Origin: Myxococcota bacterium
GTDB lineage: Bacteria > Myxococcota > Polyangia > GCA-2747355 > JAKLHH01
Assembly: GCA_022710245.1 (NCBI GenBank)
Contig: JAKLHH010000427.1
Coordinates: forward strand, 1-6,716
Direction: 5' to 3'
Length of the DNA: 6,716 bases
Made by a program: the position numbers and the translations under genes
Part shown: piece after piece, positions 1 to 6,716 of the stretch
Layout: each line of letters begins with the position of its first letter
Position numbering within the stretch: the first letter of the stretch is position 1
The notes under the pieces: model-generated
What the model was told of the DNA's origin: nothing
The model's input: only the letters and a program-made list of their open reading frames with translations
Databases searched by the model: none

Positions 1-2645
1 GCGGGCTTGCCGTCGACGAGCACGCGCTGCGGCAGCCACTGCGCGGCGCTGCCCGGGAGCGGCACCGCGATCGCCGCGGCCGCCGCCACCTCCAGGCGGG
101 CGCGCAGCGAGCCGCCCTCCACCTCGAGGAGCATGCGCGAGATGGTGGCGCAGCTCGGCGCGCACTCGGGCGGCGCCGTCAGCCGCGCCTGCAGCTCCGC
201 GAGGAGGTCCTTGCCCGGGAGCTCGGCGCGCGCCGCGCCCGGCATGAGCGCGACGAGGAGCGCCGCCGCGCCCGCCGCCCGCGCCGCGCCTCCGACCCCG
301 CGGCCGGCCCCCGCGCCGCCGCCGCGCAGCCGCCAGGGCAGGACGCGGAGCAGGAGGATGAGCAGCAGCGCGGCCCGCGCCAGCCCGAGGAGCAGGTTCA
401 CCGTCGGCGAGGCGAGGTAGAGCCGCAGCTCCTGCCCGCGCTGCACCGGGCCGCTCCAGGAGAGGTCGAAGCGCCGCCAGGACCAGGCCGGCCGGCCCGG
501 CCCTGTCTGCACCATCGCCTTCGGGTCGTACTCCTCGACGTTGAACTGGTTGCCGAGGGAGCCGAGCCTGCTGTTGCTGCGCCAGAGCTGCGCCTTGTCG
601 GGCGCGGGCACCTTGGCGACGATCCGCTTGCCGTCCTCCCGGTCCTTCTCGTTGGCCTGCTTCTGCAGGCCGAGGCCGCCGACCCCGCTCACGTCGCCGA
701 CCTGGTTGCCGGCCACGTGGCCGAGCGCCTGGTTCGCCGCCGCCGGGAGGTTGATGCTGCCGTCGGCGACGCCGGCCACCTGCGCCTCGGGCTTGGCCAT
801 ACCGCCGAGGACGAACATCCACCAGGGCCGCTCGTACTCCTCGCCGGGATCGTCGAGCGCCGGGTAGATGCCGACGCGGACCGTGCCGACGAGGAAGGGG
901 AGCGCGAAGAGCACCAGCAGCACCGCGAAGGAGTGGCGCCCCACCGCGAGCACCTTGCGCAGCTTGCCCTCGTGGAGCGCGCGCACGATCGCCTCCAGCG
1001 CGAGGACCATGACCCAGATCCAGCGCGGCGCGCCCGACTCGGGGAAGCTGAGCGCGAAGCTCGCCAGCGCGAGGACCCCCCAGCCGACGCCGAAGAGGCG
1101 CCCCACCGCGAGGGCGAGGACCAGCGCGAGGAAGATCTCGAGGAGCGTCCAGTGGCGCACCCAGGTCCCGCGCACCTCGTCGACGCCCGCCGCGTGGAGC
1201 AGCCGCCAGCCGGGCGGCAGGTTGAGCGTCGCCGAGACCTGGTGGAAGTCGCGGTCCCAGCCGACCGCCGGCAGCTGCCCGGGCGAGAGCTCGAGCCGGC
1301 TCTCCGCGAGCGCGCCGAGCGCCCCCGGACGCAGCTCGATCCCCATCCGCGCGCCGTCGCCGAGGTGGGTGATGAACTGGTCGCGACCGCCGAGGCTGAC
1401 GCGCCCGAGCTTGCCCGGCGGCGCCAGCTCCAGGCGGCTCGCGCGCTGCAGGGCGCCGCTGATCACGTCGCTCACCGTGTAGCCGCCGCCGTCGAAGTCG
1501 AGCCAGAGCGTGCGCGCGAGGGTGAGGCGGTCGGGGGTGGGCTCGGCGTCGCCGCGGCGCTTCTCGACGAGGCGCATCACGTCGCCGGGCTTCATCGGGT
1601 AGGCCGGGAGCTTCTTCCAGTCGTCCGGGAGCGAGGTCTGCTGCGGGTCGATGGCGCTCGGGCCCTCGACGGAGACGAGCCGCAGCGCCGGCTGCGCCTC
1701 GAAGACCCAGACCTCGTCGCCGGCGCGCCAGGGGCCGCCGGGCTGCGGGCGGCGCAGCTCCTTGACCGGCCCCGTGCTGCGCGCGGTGAGGGTGATGGTC
1801 CAGTTGCCTGGCCGCACCTGCACGCGCAGCCGCGAGTCGGGCTCGACGCGGGCCGGCAGCGGGCTCTCCAGCTGCGTCGGCACGAACCCCGGCGGGAGCG
1901 CCCGGCCGAGCAGCACCTCGCGCTTCTTGCCGGCGATGTTGAGGACCACGCGGGTGGTGAGGAGGAGCGGCGCCTCGTCGCTGACCTTGCGGTGCACGAC
2001 GATCTCGAGCCGCTCGCCCTCGCTGGCCTTCGCCTCCTTCTGCAGGAAGACGACGCCGTCGGGCTGCCGGTTCGGCCGCGGGGTGGGCTGGCCCTTGACC
2101 GTCAGGTCGAGGAGCCCGGTCTCCGGCGGGATGCGCAGCGACTCGGGGAGCGCGTCCCAGAGGAAGCGCCCGCTCAGCTTGTGATCGCCCGCGGCGAGGA
2201 GCACCTGCGGCACGTCCTCGCGCGCGATCACCGCCGCCTTGCCGCGCCCGAGGCTGACCTCCTGCGGCCAGCGCGTGAGGTCGCCGGGCAGCGGCAGCCA
2301 GCCGCGCGCGTCGAGGTGCGCCTCCAGCGTGAAGCGCCCGCCCTGCTCGTCGAGCTTGAGCTCGAGCCGCGTCGGCCAGCGGCAGCGCGAGCCCTCCTCC
2401 TCGCCGGCGACCAGCGGGCAGCTCGCCGCCTCCTTCTCGTGGAGCACCCAGCGCACCCACGGGCGCAGCGCCTCGGGGACGTCGCGGGGGTCGAACGGTT
2501 CAGCGACGGCCCCGCGGGGCCCGCCCTTGCCGCCCGCGCGCGCGGCGCCGCAGAGGAGCCCGAGGCCGAGGCAGAGGGTGACGGTGACGCTGAGACAGCG
2601 AGGGAGGATCGCCAGCGACCTGCGCTTCGTCTTGATCATGGGCAT
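1..2645 (-). CDS. Large uncharacterised exported multi-pass membrane protein, partial (C-terminus off the left edge)
   Basis: An open frame runs from the ATG at 2645 to the window edge without a stop, giving 881 visible residues. Residues 1-37 look like a Sec signal peptide: a basic KTKRR start, a hydrophobic core, and cleavage after ARA (37). Residues 38-498 form a long, probably periplasmic, beta-rich region with a cysteine pair at C76 and C88. A cluster of membrane segments follows (about 500-518, 520-536, 542-557 and 573-590), then a soluble stretch, another membrane segment (about 750-770), a Gly/Ala-rich stretch, and a hydrophobic segment ending in ARA at 807. That last segment resembles a second signal sequence. 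A CxxxC (C828, C832) lies in the last visible domain. From memory it resembles an unnamed family of very large proteobacterial membrane proteins, but no search was run. Neither ATG (2645 nor the in-frame 2639) has a clear Shine-Dalgarno, so the start is uncertain by two residues. The function is unknown. Confidence 0.85.
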   Translation of the reverse strand, partial: MPMIKTKRRSLAILPRCLSVTVTLCLGLGLLCGAARAGGKGGPRGAVAEPFDPRDVPEALRPWVRWVLHEKEAASCPLVAGEEEGSRCRWPTRLELKLDEQGGRFTLEAHLDARGWLPLPGDLTRWPQEVSLGRGKAAVIAREDVPQVLLAAGDHKLSGRFLWDALPESLRIPPETGLLDLTVKGQPTPRPNRQPDGVVFLQKEAKASEGERLEIVVHRKVSDEAPLLLTTRVVLNIAGKKREVLLGRALPPGFVPTQLESPLPARVEPDSRLRVQVRPGNWTITLTARSTGPVKELRRPQPGGPWRAGDEVWVFEAQPALRLVSVEGPSAIDPQQTSLPDDWKKLPAYPMKPGDVMRLVEKRRGDAEPTPDRLTLARTLWLDFDGGGYTVSDVISGALQRASRLELAPPGKLGRVSLGGRDQFITHLGDGARMGIELRPGALGALAESRLELSPGQLPAVGWDRDFHQVSATLNLPPGWRLLHAAGVDEVRGTWVRHWTLLEIFLALVLALAVGRLFGVGWGVLALASFALSFPESGAPRWIWVMVLALEAIVRALHEGKLRKVLAVGRHSFAVLLVLFALPFLVGTVRVGIYPALDDPGEEYERPWWMFVLGGMAKPEAQVAGVADGSINLPAAANQALGHVAGNQVGDVSGVGGLGLQKQANEKDREDGKRIVAKVPAPDKAQLWRSNSRLGSLGNQFNVEEYDPKAMVQTGPGRPAWSWRRFDLSWSGPVQRGQELRLYLASPTVNLLLGLARAALLLILLLRVLPWRLRGGGAGAGRGVGGAARAAGAAALLVALMPGAARAELPGKDLLAELQARLTAPPECAPSCATISRMLLEVEGGSLRARLEVAAAAAIAVPLPGSAAQWLPQRVLVDGKP

Positions 2646-2704
2646 GGTACGAGCGAACCACGCGGCTCGCCCCCGTACAAGCGCCACGACCGGCTTGTTA
2701 CGAA

Positions 2705-2805
2705 GGCGTTACGGACCGGCGCAGCGCGCGCGCCTCGAGGTGGGCGTGGTCGAGGGCGTTACGGAGCGGCGCAGCGCCTCCCGCCTCGAGGCGGGCGTGG
2801 GTGAG
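2705..2805. repeat. Two-copy imperfect tandem repeat (about 50 bp unit) with internal hairpins
   Basis: Copy 1 is 2705-2754 and copy 2 is 2755-2805. Both begin GGCGTTACGGA, continue with CGGCGCAGCGC, share CGCCTCGAGG and end in GAG. They differ by a few substitutions and one extra base in copy 2. Copy 2 contains GGCGCAGCGCC (2768-2778) and a perfect palindrome CCCGCCTCGAGGCGGG (2780-2795); copy 1 has weaker versions of both. A further GTTACG lies at 2697-2702. The block fills most of the spacer between the transporter stop and the next gene. Two hairpins per unit resemble REP/BIME-type intergenic repeats, but genome-wide recurrence cannot be judged from this window. Confidence 0.75.
2780..2795 (-). 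terminator. Perfect palindrome downstream of the transporter; possible transcription end
   Basis: CCCGCCTCGAGGCGGG can fold as a 6-bp GC stem with a TCGA loop, 15 nt past the stop codon of the Nramp-Usp gene. There is no T-run after it on the minus strand, so it is not a canonical intrinsic terminator. It may instead stabilise the mRNA 3' end or be part of the repeat element it sits in. Confidence 0.3.
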
Positions 2806-2810
2806 GAGGC

Positions 2811-4868
2811 TCAGGCCTTCGCGGTCGCCGGCGGCGCGGGGACCACGAGCAGCGGCACGCCGAGCCGGTGGCGCAGCCTCTCCACGGTGGTCCCGTGCAC
2901 CAGGTCGCCGACCAGGCCGTGTCCGTGGCCACCGACGATCACCAGGTCGGGGGAGTGCTCGGCGACCAGCCGCGCGATCTGCTCCGCCGGATCGCCGAAG
3001 CCGAGCGCCGAGGAGGCGTCGACGCCGAGCTCGATCAGCTCGCCGACGTAGAGCTCGAGGTGCTCGTGGTCGCCGCGCGCCTCCACGTCCTGCAGCTCCG
3101 CGCCGAGGACTCGCGCGCCGCCCGACTCGACCACGTGGAGGAGCAGCACGCTGGCTCCCCGTCCGGCCGCGCGGGCGAGGCTGAGCGCGTGCGAGAGGAC
3201 GCCCGCGTCGGCGGCCGAGAAGTCCACCGCCGCGGCGAGGCGCCGCGGCACCTGCGCGGGGATCACCTCCGGCACCAGGCTGGGGCCGTGGACGCTGAGC
3301 TCCACCGGCGTCGGCGCGCCGCGCCAGCGCTGCCAGATGGGGACCACCGTCACCCAGCCGAGGAGCGCGGCGAGGCCGAAGCCCGCCGGCAGCGCCGCGG
3401 CCCAGACCAGCCAGGCGCGCGCGCCCGCCGCGCTGCCGGCCCAGGAGCCCACGGTCTCCACCGCGAGCTTGATGTTGAGCGCGGCGATGGTGATCGCGAT
3501 CAGCCAGCCGCAGACCTGGATCCAGGGGGGCGCCGCGTGCGGCCCCATCCAGCGCCGGTCGGAGGTGAGGTGGATGAGCGGGATCACCGCGAAGGAGAGC
3601 TGCAGGGAGAGGACGACCTGCGAGAGCACGAGGAGCTCGCCGGTCGCCTTCTCCCCCGCGACCAGGATGACGACCAGCGCGGGCACCAGCGCCACCGCCC
3701 GGGTCGCCAGCCTCCGCACGATGGGCCGCAGGCGCAGGCGGACGAAGCCCTCCATCACGATCTGGCCGGCCAGCGTCCCGGTGATCGTCGAGGACTGCCC
3801 CGAGGCGATCAGCGCCACCGCGAAGACGATCGGCGCCAGCGCGGTGCCGAGGATCGGCTCGAGCAGGCGGTGCGCCTCCTGGATCTCGCCGACCCCGTGG
3901 TGCCCCGAGCGGTGGAAGGTCGAGGCGGCCATCACCAGCAGCGACGCGTTGACGAAGAAGGCGCCGTTGAGCGCCACCACCGAGTCGATCACGTTGAAGC
4001 GGAGCCCGGCGCGGATGCCGGCGGGCGTCTGGGTGATGGCGCGCGACTGGACCAGCGCCGAGTGCAGGTAGAGGTTGTGCGGCATCACGGTGGCGCCGAG
4101 GATGCCGATCGCCAGGTAGAGCGCGCCCTCGCCGGCGAGCGAGGGGACCAGCCCGCTGGCGATGTTGCCCCAGTCCGGGCGCGAGAGGAGCACCTCGACG
4201 CCCAGGCAGCCGCCGATGGTGGTGACGAGGACGACGATGAACGCCTCCATGCGGCGCATCCCCCGGCCTTGCAGGAAGAGCAGCATGAAGGTGTCGAGCG
4301 TGGTGATGACGACCCCCACCGAGAGCGGGATCTTGAAGAGGAGCTGCAGCCCGATCGCCGCGCCCACCACCTCGGCGAGGTCGGTGGAGGCGATCGCCAG
4401 CTCGGCGAGCAGCCAGAGGACGCGCGCGACCCGCGGCCCGAACATGGCGCGGCACGCCTGCGCGAGGTCCATGCCGGTGACGATGCCGAGGCGCGCCGAG
4501 AGCGTCTGCAGCAGGATCGCCATCACGTTGGACATCAAGAGGACCCAGAGCAGGCCGCTGCCGAGCCGGGAGCCGGCGGCGATGTCCGTCGCCCAGTTGC
4601 CGGGGTCCATATAGCCGACGCTGACGAGGAAGCCCGGCCCCGAGAAGGCGAGCAGCCGGCGCCAGAAGGAGGGGTGGCGCGGCACCGCCACGCTGCCGTG
4701 CACCTCGGCGAGCGATCGGCTCTGGGCCGTCGCCGAGGCCTTCTCGCCGGGCGCCTCGGCTGCTCGCGACTCCGGCTCGCGCGACTCCTCGCGCGGCTCC
4801 GCACCTGGCCGCTCCGCCTCGCGCGGCGGCTGCTCGCCGGGCGGCTGGCCTCCCGGGTCTCCGTTCAT
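2811..4868 (-). CDS. mntH: Nramp-family divalent metal transporter (MntH-like) with C-terminal universal stress protein domain
   Basis: This 685-residue inner-membrane protein is predicted to import Mn2+/Fe2+ with protons. Residues 1-50 are charged, Pro/Glu/Arg-rich and probably disordered. The Nramp fold spans about 66-517. It has the TM1 motif DPGN (D88, N91), TM3 DLAE (D163, E166), TM6 A259xxM262 followed by P263 and H264 (GATVMPHNLYLHS), and GQSSTITGTLAGQ at 357-369. These match the metal- and proton-handling positions known from bacterial Nramps. Residues 541-678 are a UspA domain: a VDFS start (D549), the core IVGGHGHG, and an ATP-binding pattern G646-2x-G649-9x-G659-T660, closing with VPLLVVPA. 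The plain transporter is usually just over 400 residues, so this is a fusion. The ATG at 4868 has no Shine-Dalgarno. The next in-frame start (GTG, residue 56) also lacks one and cuts into the SLAEVHGSV region, which I recall as conserved in relatives. Transport of other divalent metals cannot be excluded. Confidence 0.95.
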   Translation of the reverse strand: MNGDPGGQPPGEQPPREAERPGAEPREESREPESRAAEAPGEKASATAQSRSLAEVHGSVAVPRHPSFWRRLLAFSGPGFLVSVGYMDPGNWATDIAAGSRLGSGLLWVLLMSNVMAILLQTLSARLGIVTGMDLAQACRAMFGPRVARVLWLLAELAIASTDLAEVVGAAIGLQLLFKIPLSVGVVITTLDTFMLLFLQGRGMRRMEAFIVVLVTTIGGCLGVEVLLSRPDWGNIASGLVPSLAGEGALYLAIGILGATVMPHNLYLHSALVQSRAITQTPAGIRAGLRFNVIDSVVALNGAFFVNASLLVMAASTFHRSGHHGVGEIQEAHRLLEPILGTALAPIVFAVALIASGQSSTITGTLAGQIVMEGFVRLRLRPIVRRLATRAVALVPALVVILVAGEKATGELLVLSQVVLSLQLSFAVIPLIHLTSDRRWMGPHAAPPWIQVCGWLIAITIAALNIKLAVETVGSWAGSAAGARAWLVWAAALPAGFGLAALLGWVTVVPIWQRWRGAPTPVELSVHGPSLVPEVIPAQVPRRLAAAVDFSAADAGVLSHALSLARAAGRGASVLLLHVVESGGARVLGAELQDVEARGDHEHLELYVGELIELGVDASSALGFGDPAEQIARLVAEHSPDLVIVGGHGHGLVGDLVHGTTVERLRHRLGVPLLVVPAPPATAKA

Positions 4869-4876
4869 CGGTGAAA

Positions 4877-4905
4877 AGAATTCGCTGGGTCGGGGCCCGA
4901 GTCAA
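4877..4905 (-). promoter_or_regulatory. Candidate sigma-70-type promoter for the Nramp-Usp gene, nearly leaderless
   Basis: On the minus strand TTGACT (4905-4900) matches five of six -35 consensus bases. It is followed by a 17-bp spacer and AATTCT (4882-4877), a weak -10 matching three of six. Only 8 nt separate the -10 from the ATG, so transcription would start about 0-4 nt upstream of the start codon. This fits the absence of a Shine-Dalgarno. I see no MntR or Fur palindrome and no sign of a manganese riboswitch in this 69-bp spacer. Confidence 0.4.
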
Positions 4906-4925
4906 GCGCGGCGTGGGCGCCGCGC
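4906..4925 (-). terminator. GC-rich hairpin after the lipoprotein gene (terminator-like)
   Basis: GCGCGGCG (4906-4913) and CGCCGCGC (4918-4925) form a perfect 8-bp stem with a 4-nt loop, 12 nt past the lipoprotein stop. On the minus strand it is followed by TTGACT rather than a T-run, so the downstream part is poor for intrinsic termination. It abuts the candidate -35 of the next gene, which would neatly separate the two units. Confidence 0.45.
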
Positions 4926-4937
4926 AAAGATGGGCGC

Positions 4938-5849
4938 CTACTTCATCAGCGACTTGGCGAGCTGGACCTGCGCCTGCGGCAGCCGGTTGAGGGTCTCCTT
5001 GTAGACCTTCTTCCGCTGCGCGATGACCTTCGCCTCCACCGCCTTCTCGGAGATCTGCTTGCTCATGATCGGCTCGATGAACTGCCCCTGGAAGGCGCCC
5101 AGGCTCTCCTCGACGTTGCGCAGGTCGAGCTCGTTGTACTGCTCGCGGGTGAGCCAGATCTTCATCACCGTCTCGTCGTTGTGCTTGCCGATGAAGGTCA
5201 GCTTCTTCAGCTCGCCGAGCTTGTCGAAGAGGGTGCGCGTGTAGCTGACGAACTCGGTGATCGCCTTCACCGAGGAGAGCTTCTCCACGTAGTTGCCGCT
5301 GCCGTCGTCGGAGACGAAGGGGATGGTCAGCTCGATGGAGAGCGCCGCGGGGTCGGCGAGGATCTGCGGCTGCAACTTGCCGCTGTACTCGGGCTGTGGG
5401 CCGAGCGCCTTCTTGGCCCACTTCAGCAGCGGGGCCTTCTGCCGGTTGGTCTGCGTCGGCTCGTTCGCCCCCGGGCTCACCAGCACCTGCGCCAGCCAGT
5501 CGGCGCCCCCCGCCTTGGCCTTCGCCTCGTCGACATAGAAGCGGAGATCGATCTTCACCGCCTTGTCCCCCTTCTTGAAGCCGCGCCGCTCCCGCGCCTG
5601 GCGCAGGAAGGAGGTCATCAGGCGATCGAGCTCGTCGCGGTCGATGCCCGGCTCGACGGTGGCGATGATGGTCGTCTCACCGCCGCTCTCGAGGTTGGCG
5701 TTGTCGTCGGAGACGATGGTCACCTTGCCGGCGCCGAGCGGCGGGGTGACGTCCTTGAAGTAGAGCTTGTCCTTCGACGCGTCCGGGCAGGCGGGGAGCG
5801 CCAAGAGCAGGGCCGCCAGGCCCACCAACCTCGCCGTGGTGCGGATCAT
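4938..5849 (-). CDS. Predicted lipoprotein of unknown function
   Basis: This 303-residue protein begins at an ATG preceded by GAGGAGG with a 6-nt spacer (5862-5856), which decides the start; the frame stays open further upstream but there encodes only Pro/Gly/Arg-rich low complexity. Residues 1-20 form a signal peptide (basic MIRTTAR, then a Leu/Ala core). The core ends LPAC with C21, an acceptable but not ideal lipobox, so it is probably a lipoprotein, or otherwise a plainly secreted protein. The mature part is rich in Lys, Asp and Glu, with alternating strand-like and helical stretches, and ends in a long charged helical tail (about 255-303). I recognise no catalytic motif or named domain. 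It lies 69 bp upstream of the metal transporter on the same strand, with a hairpin between them, so a shared role in metal handling is only a guess. It is visibly less GC-extreme than its neighbours owing to its Lys and Asn content. Confidence 0.88.
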   Translation of the reverse strand: MIRTTARLVGLAALLLALPACPDASKDKLYFKDVTPPLGAGKVTIVSDDNANLESGGETTIIATVEPGIDRDELDRLMTSFLRQARERRGFKKGDKAVKIDLRFYVDEAKAKAGGADWLAQVLVSPGANEPTQTNRQKAPLLKWAKKALGPQPEYSGKLQPQILADPAALSIELTIPFVSDDGSGNYVEKLSSVKAITEFVSYTRTLFDKLGELKKLTFIGKHNDETVMKIWLTREQYNELDLRNVEESLGAFQGQFIEPIMSKQISEKAVEAKVIAQRKKVYKETLNRLPQAQVQLAKSLMK

Positions 5850-5908
5850 TCGTGGCCTCCTCGGAGCGAGCCGGCCCGCGCCGCCAGGCGGCGAGCCGGG
5901 TTGCAGCG

Positions 5909-5917
5909 TTGATAGCA
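5909..5917 (-). promoter_or_regulatory. Possible extended -10 element for the lipoprotein gene
   Basis: The minus strand reads TGCTATCAA (5917-5909), an extended -10 (TGn) with TATCAA matching four of six consensus bases. It lies in a rare A/T-containing patch about 60 nt upstream of the lipoprotein ATG. No convincing -35 is present at 16-18 bp. Between it and the gene lies a leader hairpin, CGCCGC-CAG-GCGGCG (5879-5893). Confidence 0.25.
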
Positions 5918-5945
5918 CACGTGGGGCGCGCGGAACAGAGCGACG

Positions 5946-5981
5946 CCCGGCGGGCCCCGGCGGGCCCGGCGGGCCGCCGGG
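5946..5981. repeat. Triple CCCGGCGGG repeat and hairpin
   Basis: The 9-mer CCCGGCGGG occurs at 5946-5954, 5956-5964 and 5965-5973. The third copy forms a 7-bp stem with the following CGCCGGG (stems 5965-5971 and 5975-5981, loop GGC). It lies between the small gene at 6044-6253 and the lipoprotein gene. It could end transcription from the small gene by structure alone (no T-run), or be simple-sequence expansion. Confidence 0.6.
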
Positions 5982-6043
5982 GGGCCACGGGCGGCCGCTG
6001 CCTGGCGCGGAGCGGGCTCCCACGGGCTCGGGCCCGCGAGGCC

Positions 6044-6253
6044 TCAGCCCGCGACCCGCTCCTCGAGCCGCGCCAGGCGTGCGCTCACGTCCTGCTGCCG
6101 GCGCAGCGCCGCTCGTCGCTCGAGGGTGCCGAGCACGGCGCGCTCCTCCCGCTCGAAGACCTGCAGCGAGGCGAGCAGGGCCAGTCTGCGCCCCTCTCGC
6201 CGATCTCGCCGCCGACGACGGTCGCTGATCCTTGCTAGCACGCGTCCGCTCAT
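6044..6253 (-). CDS. Small basic helical hypothetical protein (69 aa)
   Basis: The ATG at 6253 is preceded on the minus strand by GGGAGGGGAGCTTC, placing a GGAGG Shine-Dalgarno 8 nt from the start. The product is 69 residues. It opens with an Arg-rich stretch (RRRRRDRREGRR, 12-23), then a helix with heptad-like Leu/Ala and Glu/Arg alternation (about 24-66) suggesting a short coiled coil, and ends in EERVAG. There is no signal peptide, membrane segment, Cys pair or recognisable domain. It lies divergent from ssb and upstream of the lipoprotein gene. The good ribosome site supports it, but the high GC content makes chance open frames common. A longer form from the ATG at 6346 is possible but adds an unpersuasive N-terminus. 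Confidence 0.45.
   Translation of the reverse strand: MSGRVLARISDRRRRRDRREGRRLALLASLQVFEREERAVLGTLERRAALRRQQDVSARLARLEERVAG

Positions 6254-6716
<463 letters not shown>

Noticed and set aside
717..2804. 695-residue plus-strand open frame
   Set aside because: It is antisense to the large membrane protein, and its product is dominated by Arg, Ala, Glu and His as expected of a shadow frame in GC-rich DNA. It has no domain-like pattern or ribosome site.
2646..2810. CRISPR array
   Set aside because: There are only two adjacent repeat units with no spacer between them and no cas genes, so this is a tandem duplication and not an array.
2868..4874. 668-residue plus-strand open frame
   Set aside because: It lies exactly antisense to the Nramp-Usp gene, whose motifs are unmistakable. 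The product is low-complexity Arg/Asp/Glu/His.
2698..5421. 907-residue minus-strand open frame
   Set aside because: It is an off-frame reading through the Nramp-Usp gene and into the lipoprotein gene, with a biased Arg/Ala/Gly composition.

Overview
The window is about 70% G+C by eye, with GC-ending codons throughout. It carries three co-oriented minus-strand genes, one likely small minus-strand gene, and the start of one divergent plus-strand gene. The composition, the many extracytoplasmic hypothetical proteins and the Nramp-Usp architecture suggest a free-living GC-rich proteobacterium or myxobacterium-like lineage (old 'Deltaproteobacteria'). This placement is inference, since no rRNA or marker phylogeny was possible.

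Layout from left to right. (1) 2645 to beyond the left edge, minus: the first 881 residues of a very large, uncharacterised exported, multi-pass membrane protein. (2) 2646-2810: a spacer holding two imperfect ~50-bp tandem repeats, each able to fold into hairpins. (3) 2811-4868, minus: an Nramp-family (MntH-like) divalent-metal/proton transporter fused to a C-terminal universal stress protein (UspA) domain with an intact ATP-binding glycine motif. (4) 4869-4937: a compact spacer with a terminator-like hairpin and a candidate promoter so close to the mntH ATG that the transcript may be leaderless. (5) 4938-5849, minus: a 303-residue predicted lipoprotein or secreted protein of unknown function with a strong Shine-Dalgarno. 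(6) 5850-6043: a leader with GC-rich hairpins and a triple CCCGGCGGG repeat. (7) 6044-6253, minus: a likely 69-residue basic helical protein. (8) 6254-6578: a divergent intergenic region with several inverted repeats. (9) 6579 to the right edge, plus: the first 46 residues of single-stranded DNA-binding protein (SSB).

How the genes relate. SSB is a housekeeping replication and repair gene read away from the rest. The three larger minus-strand genes encode envelope-associated products (lipoprotein, metal transporter, large membrane protein). The spacers contain hairpins and a separate candidate promoter, so they may be separate transcription units rather than one operon. The clearest functional story is manganese/iron (divalent metal) uptake with a built-in nucleotide-binding stress domain. 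I see no CRISPR array, tRNA, rRNA, insertion sequence or defence system.
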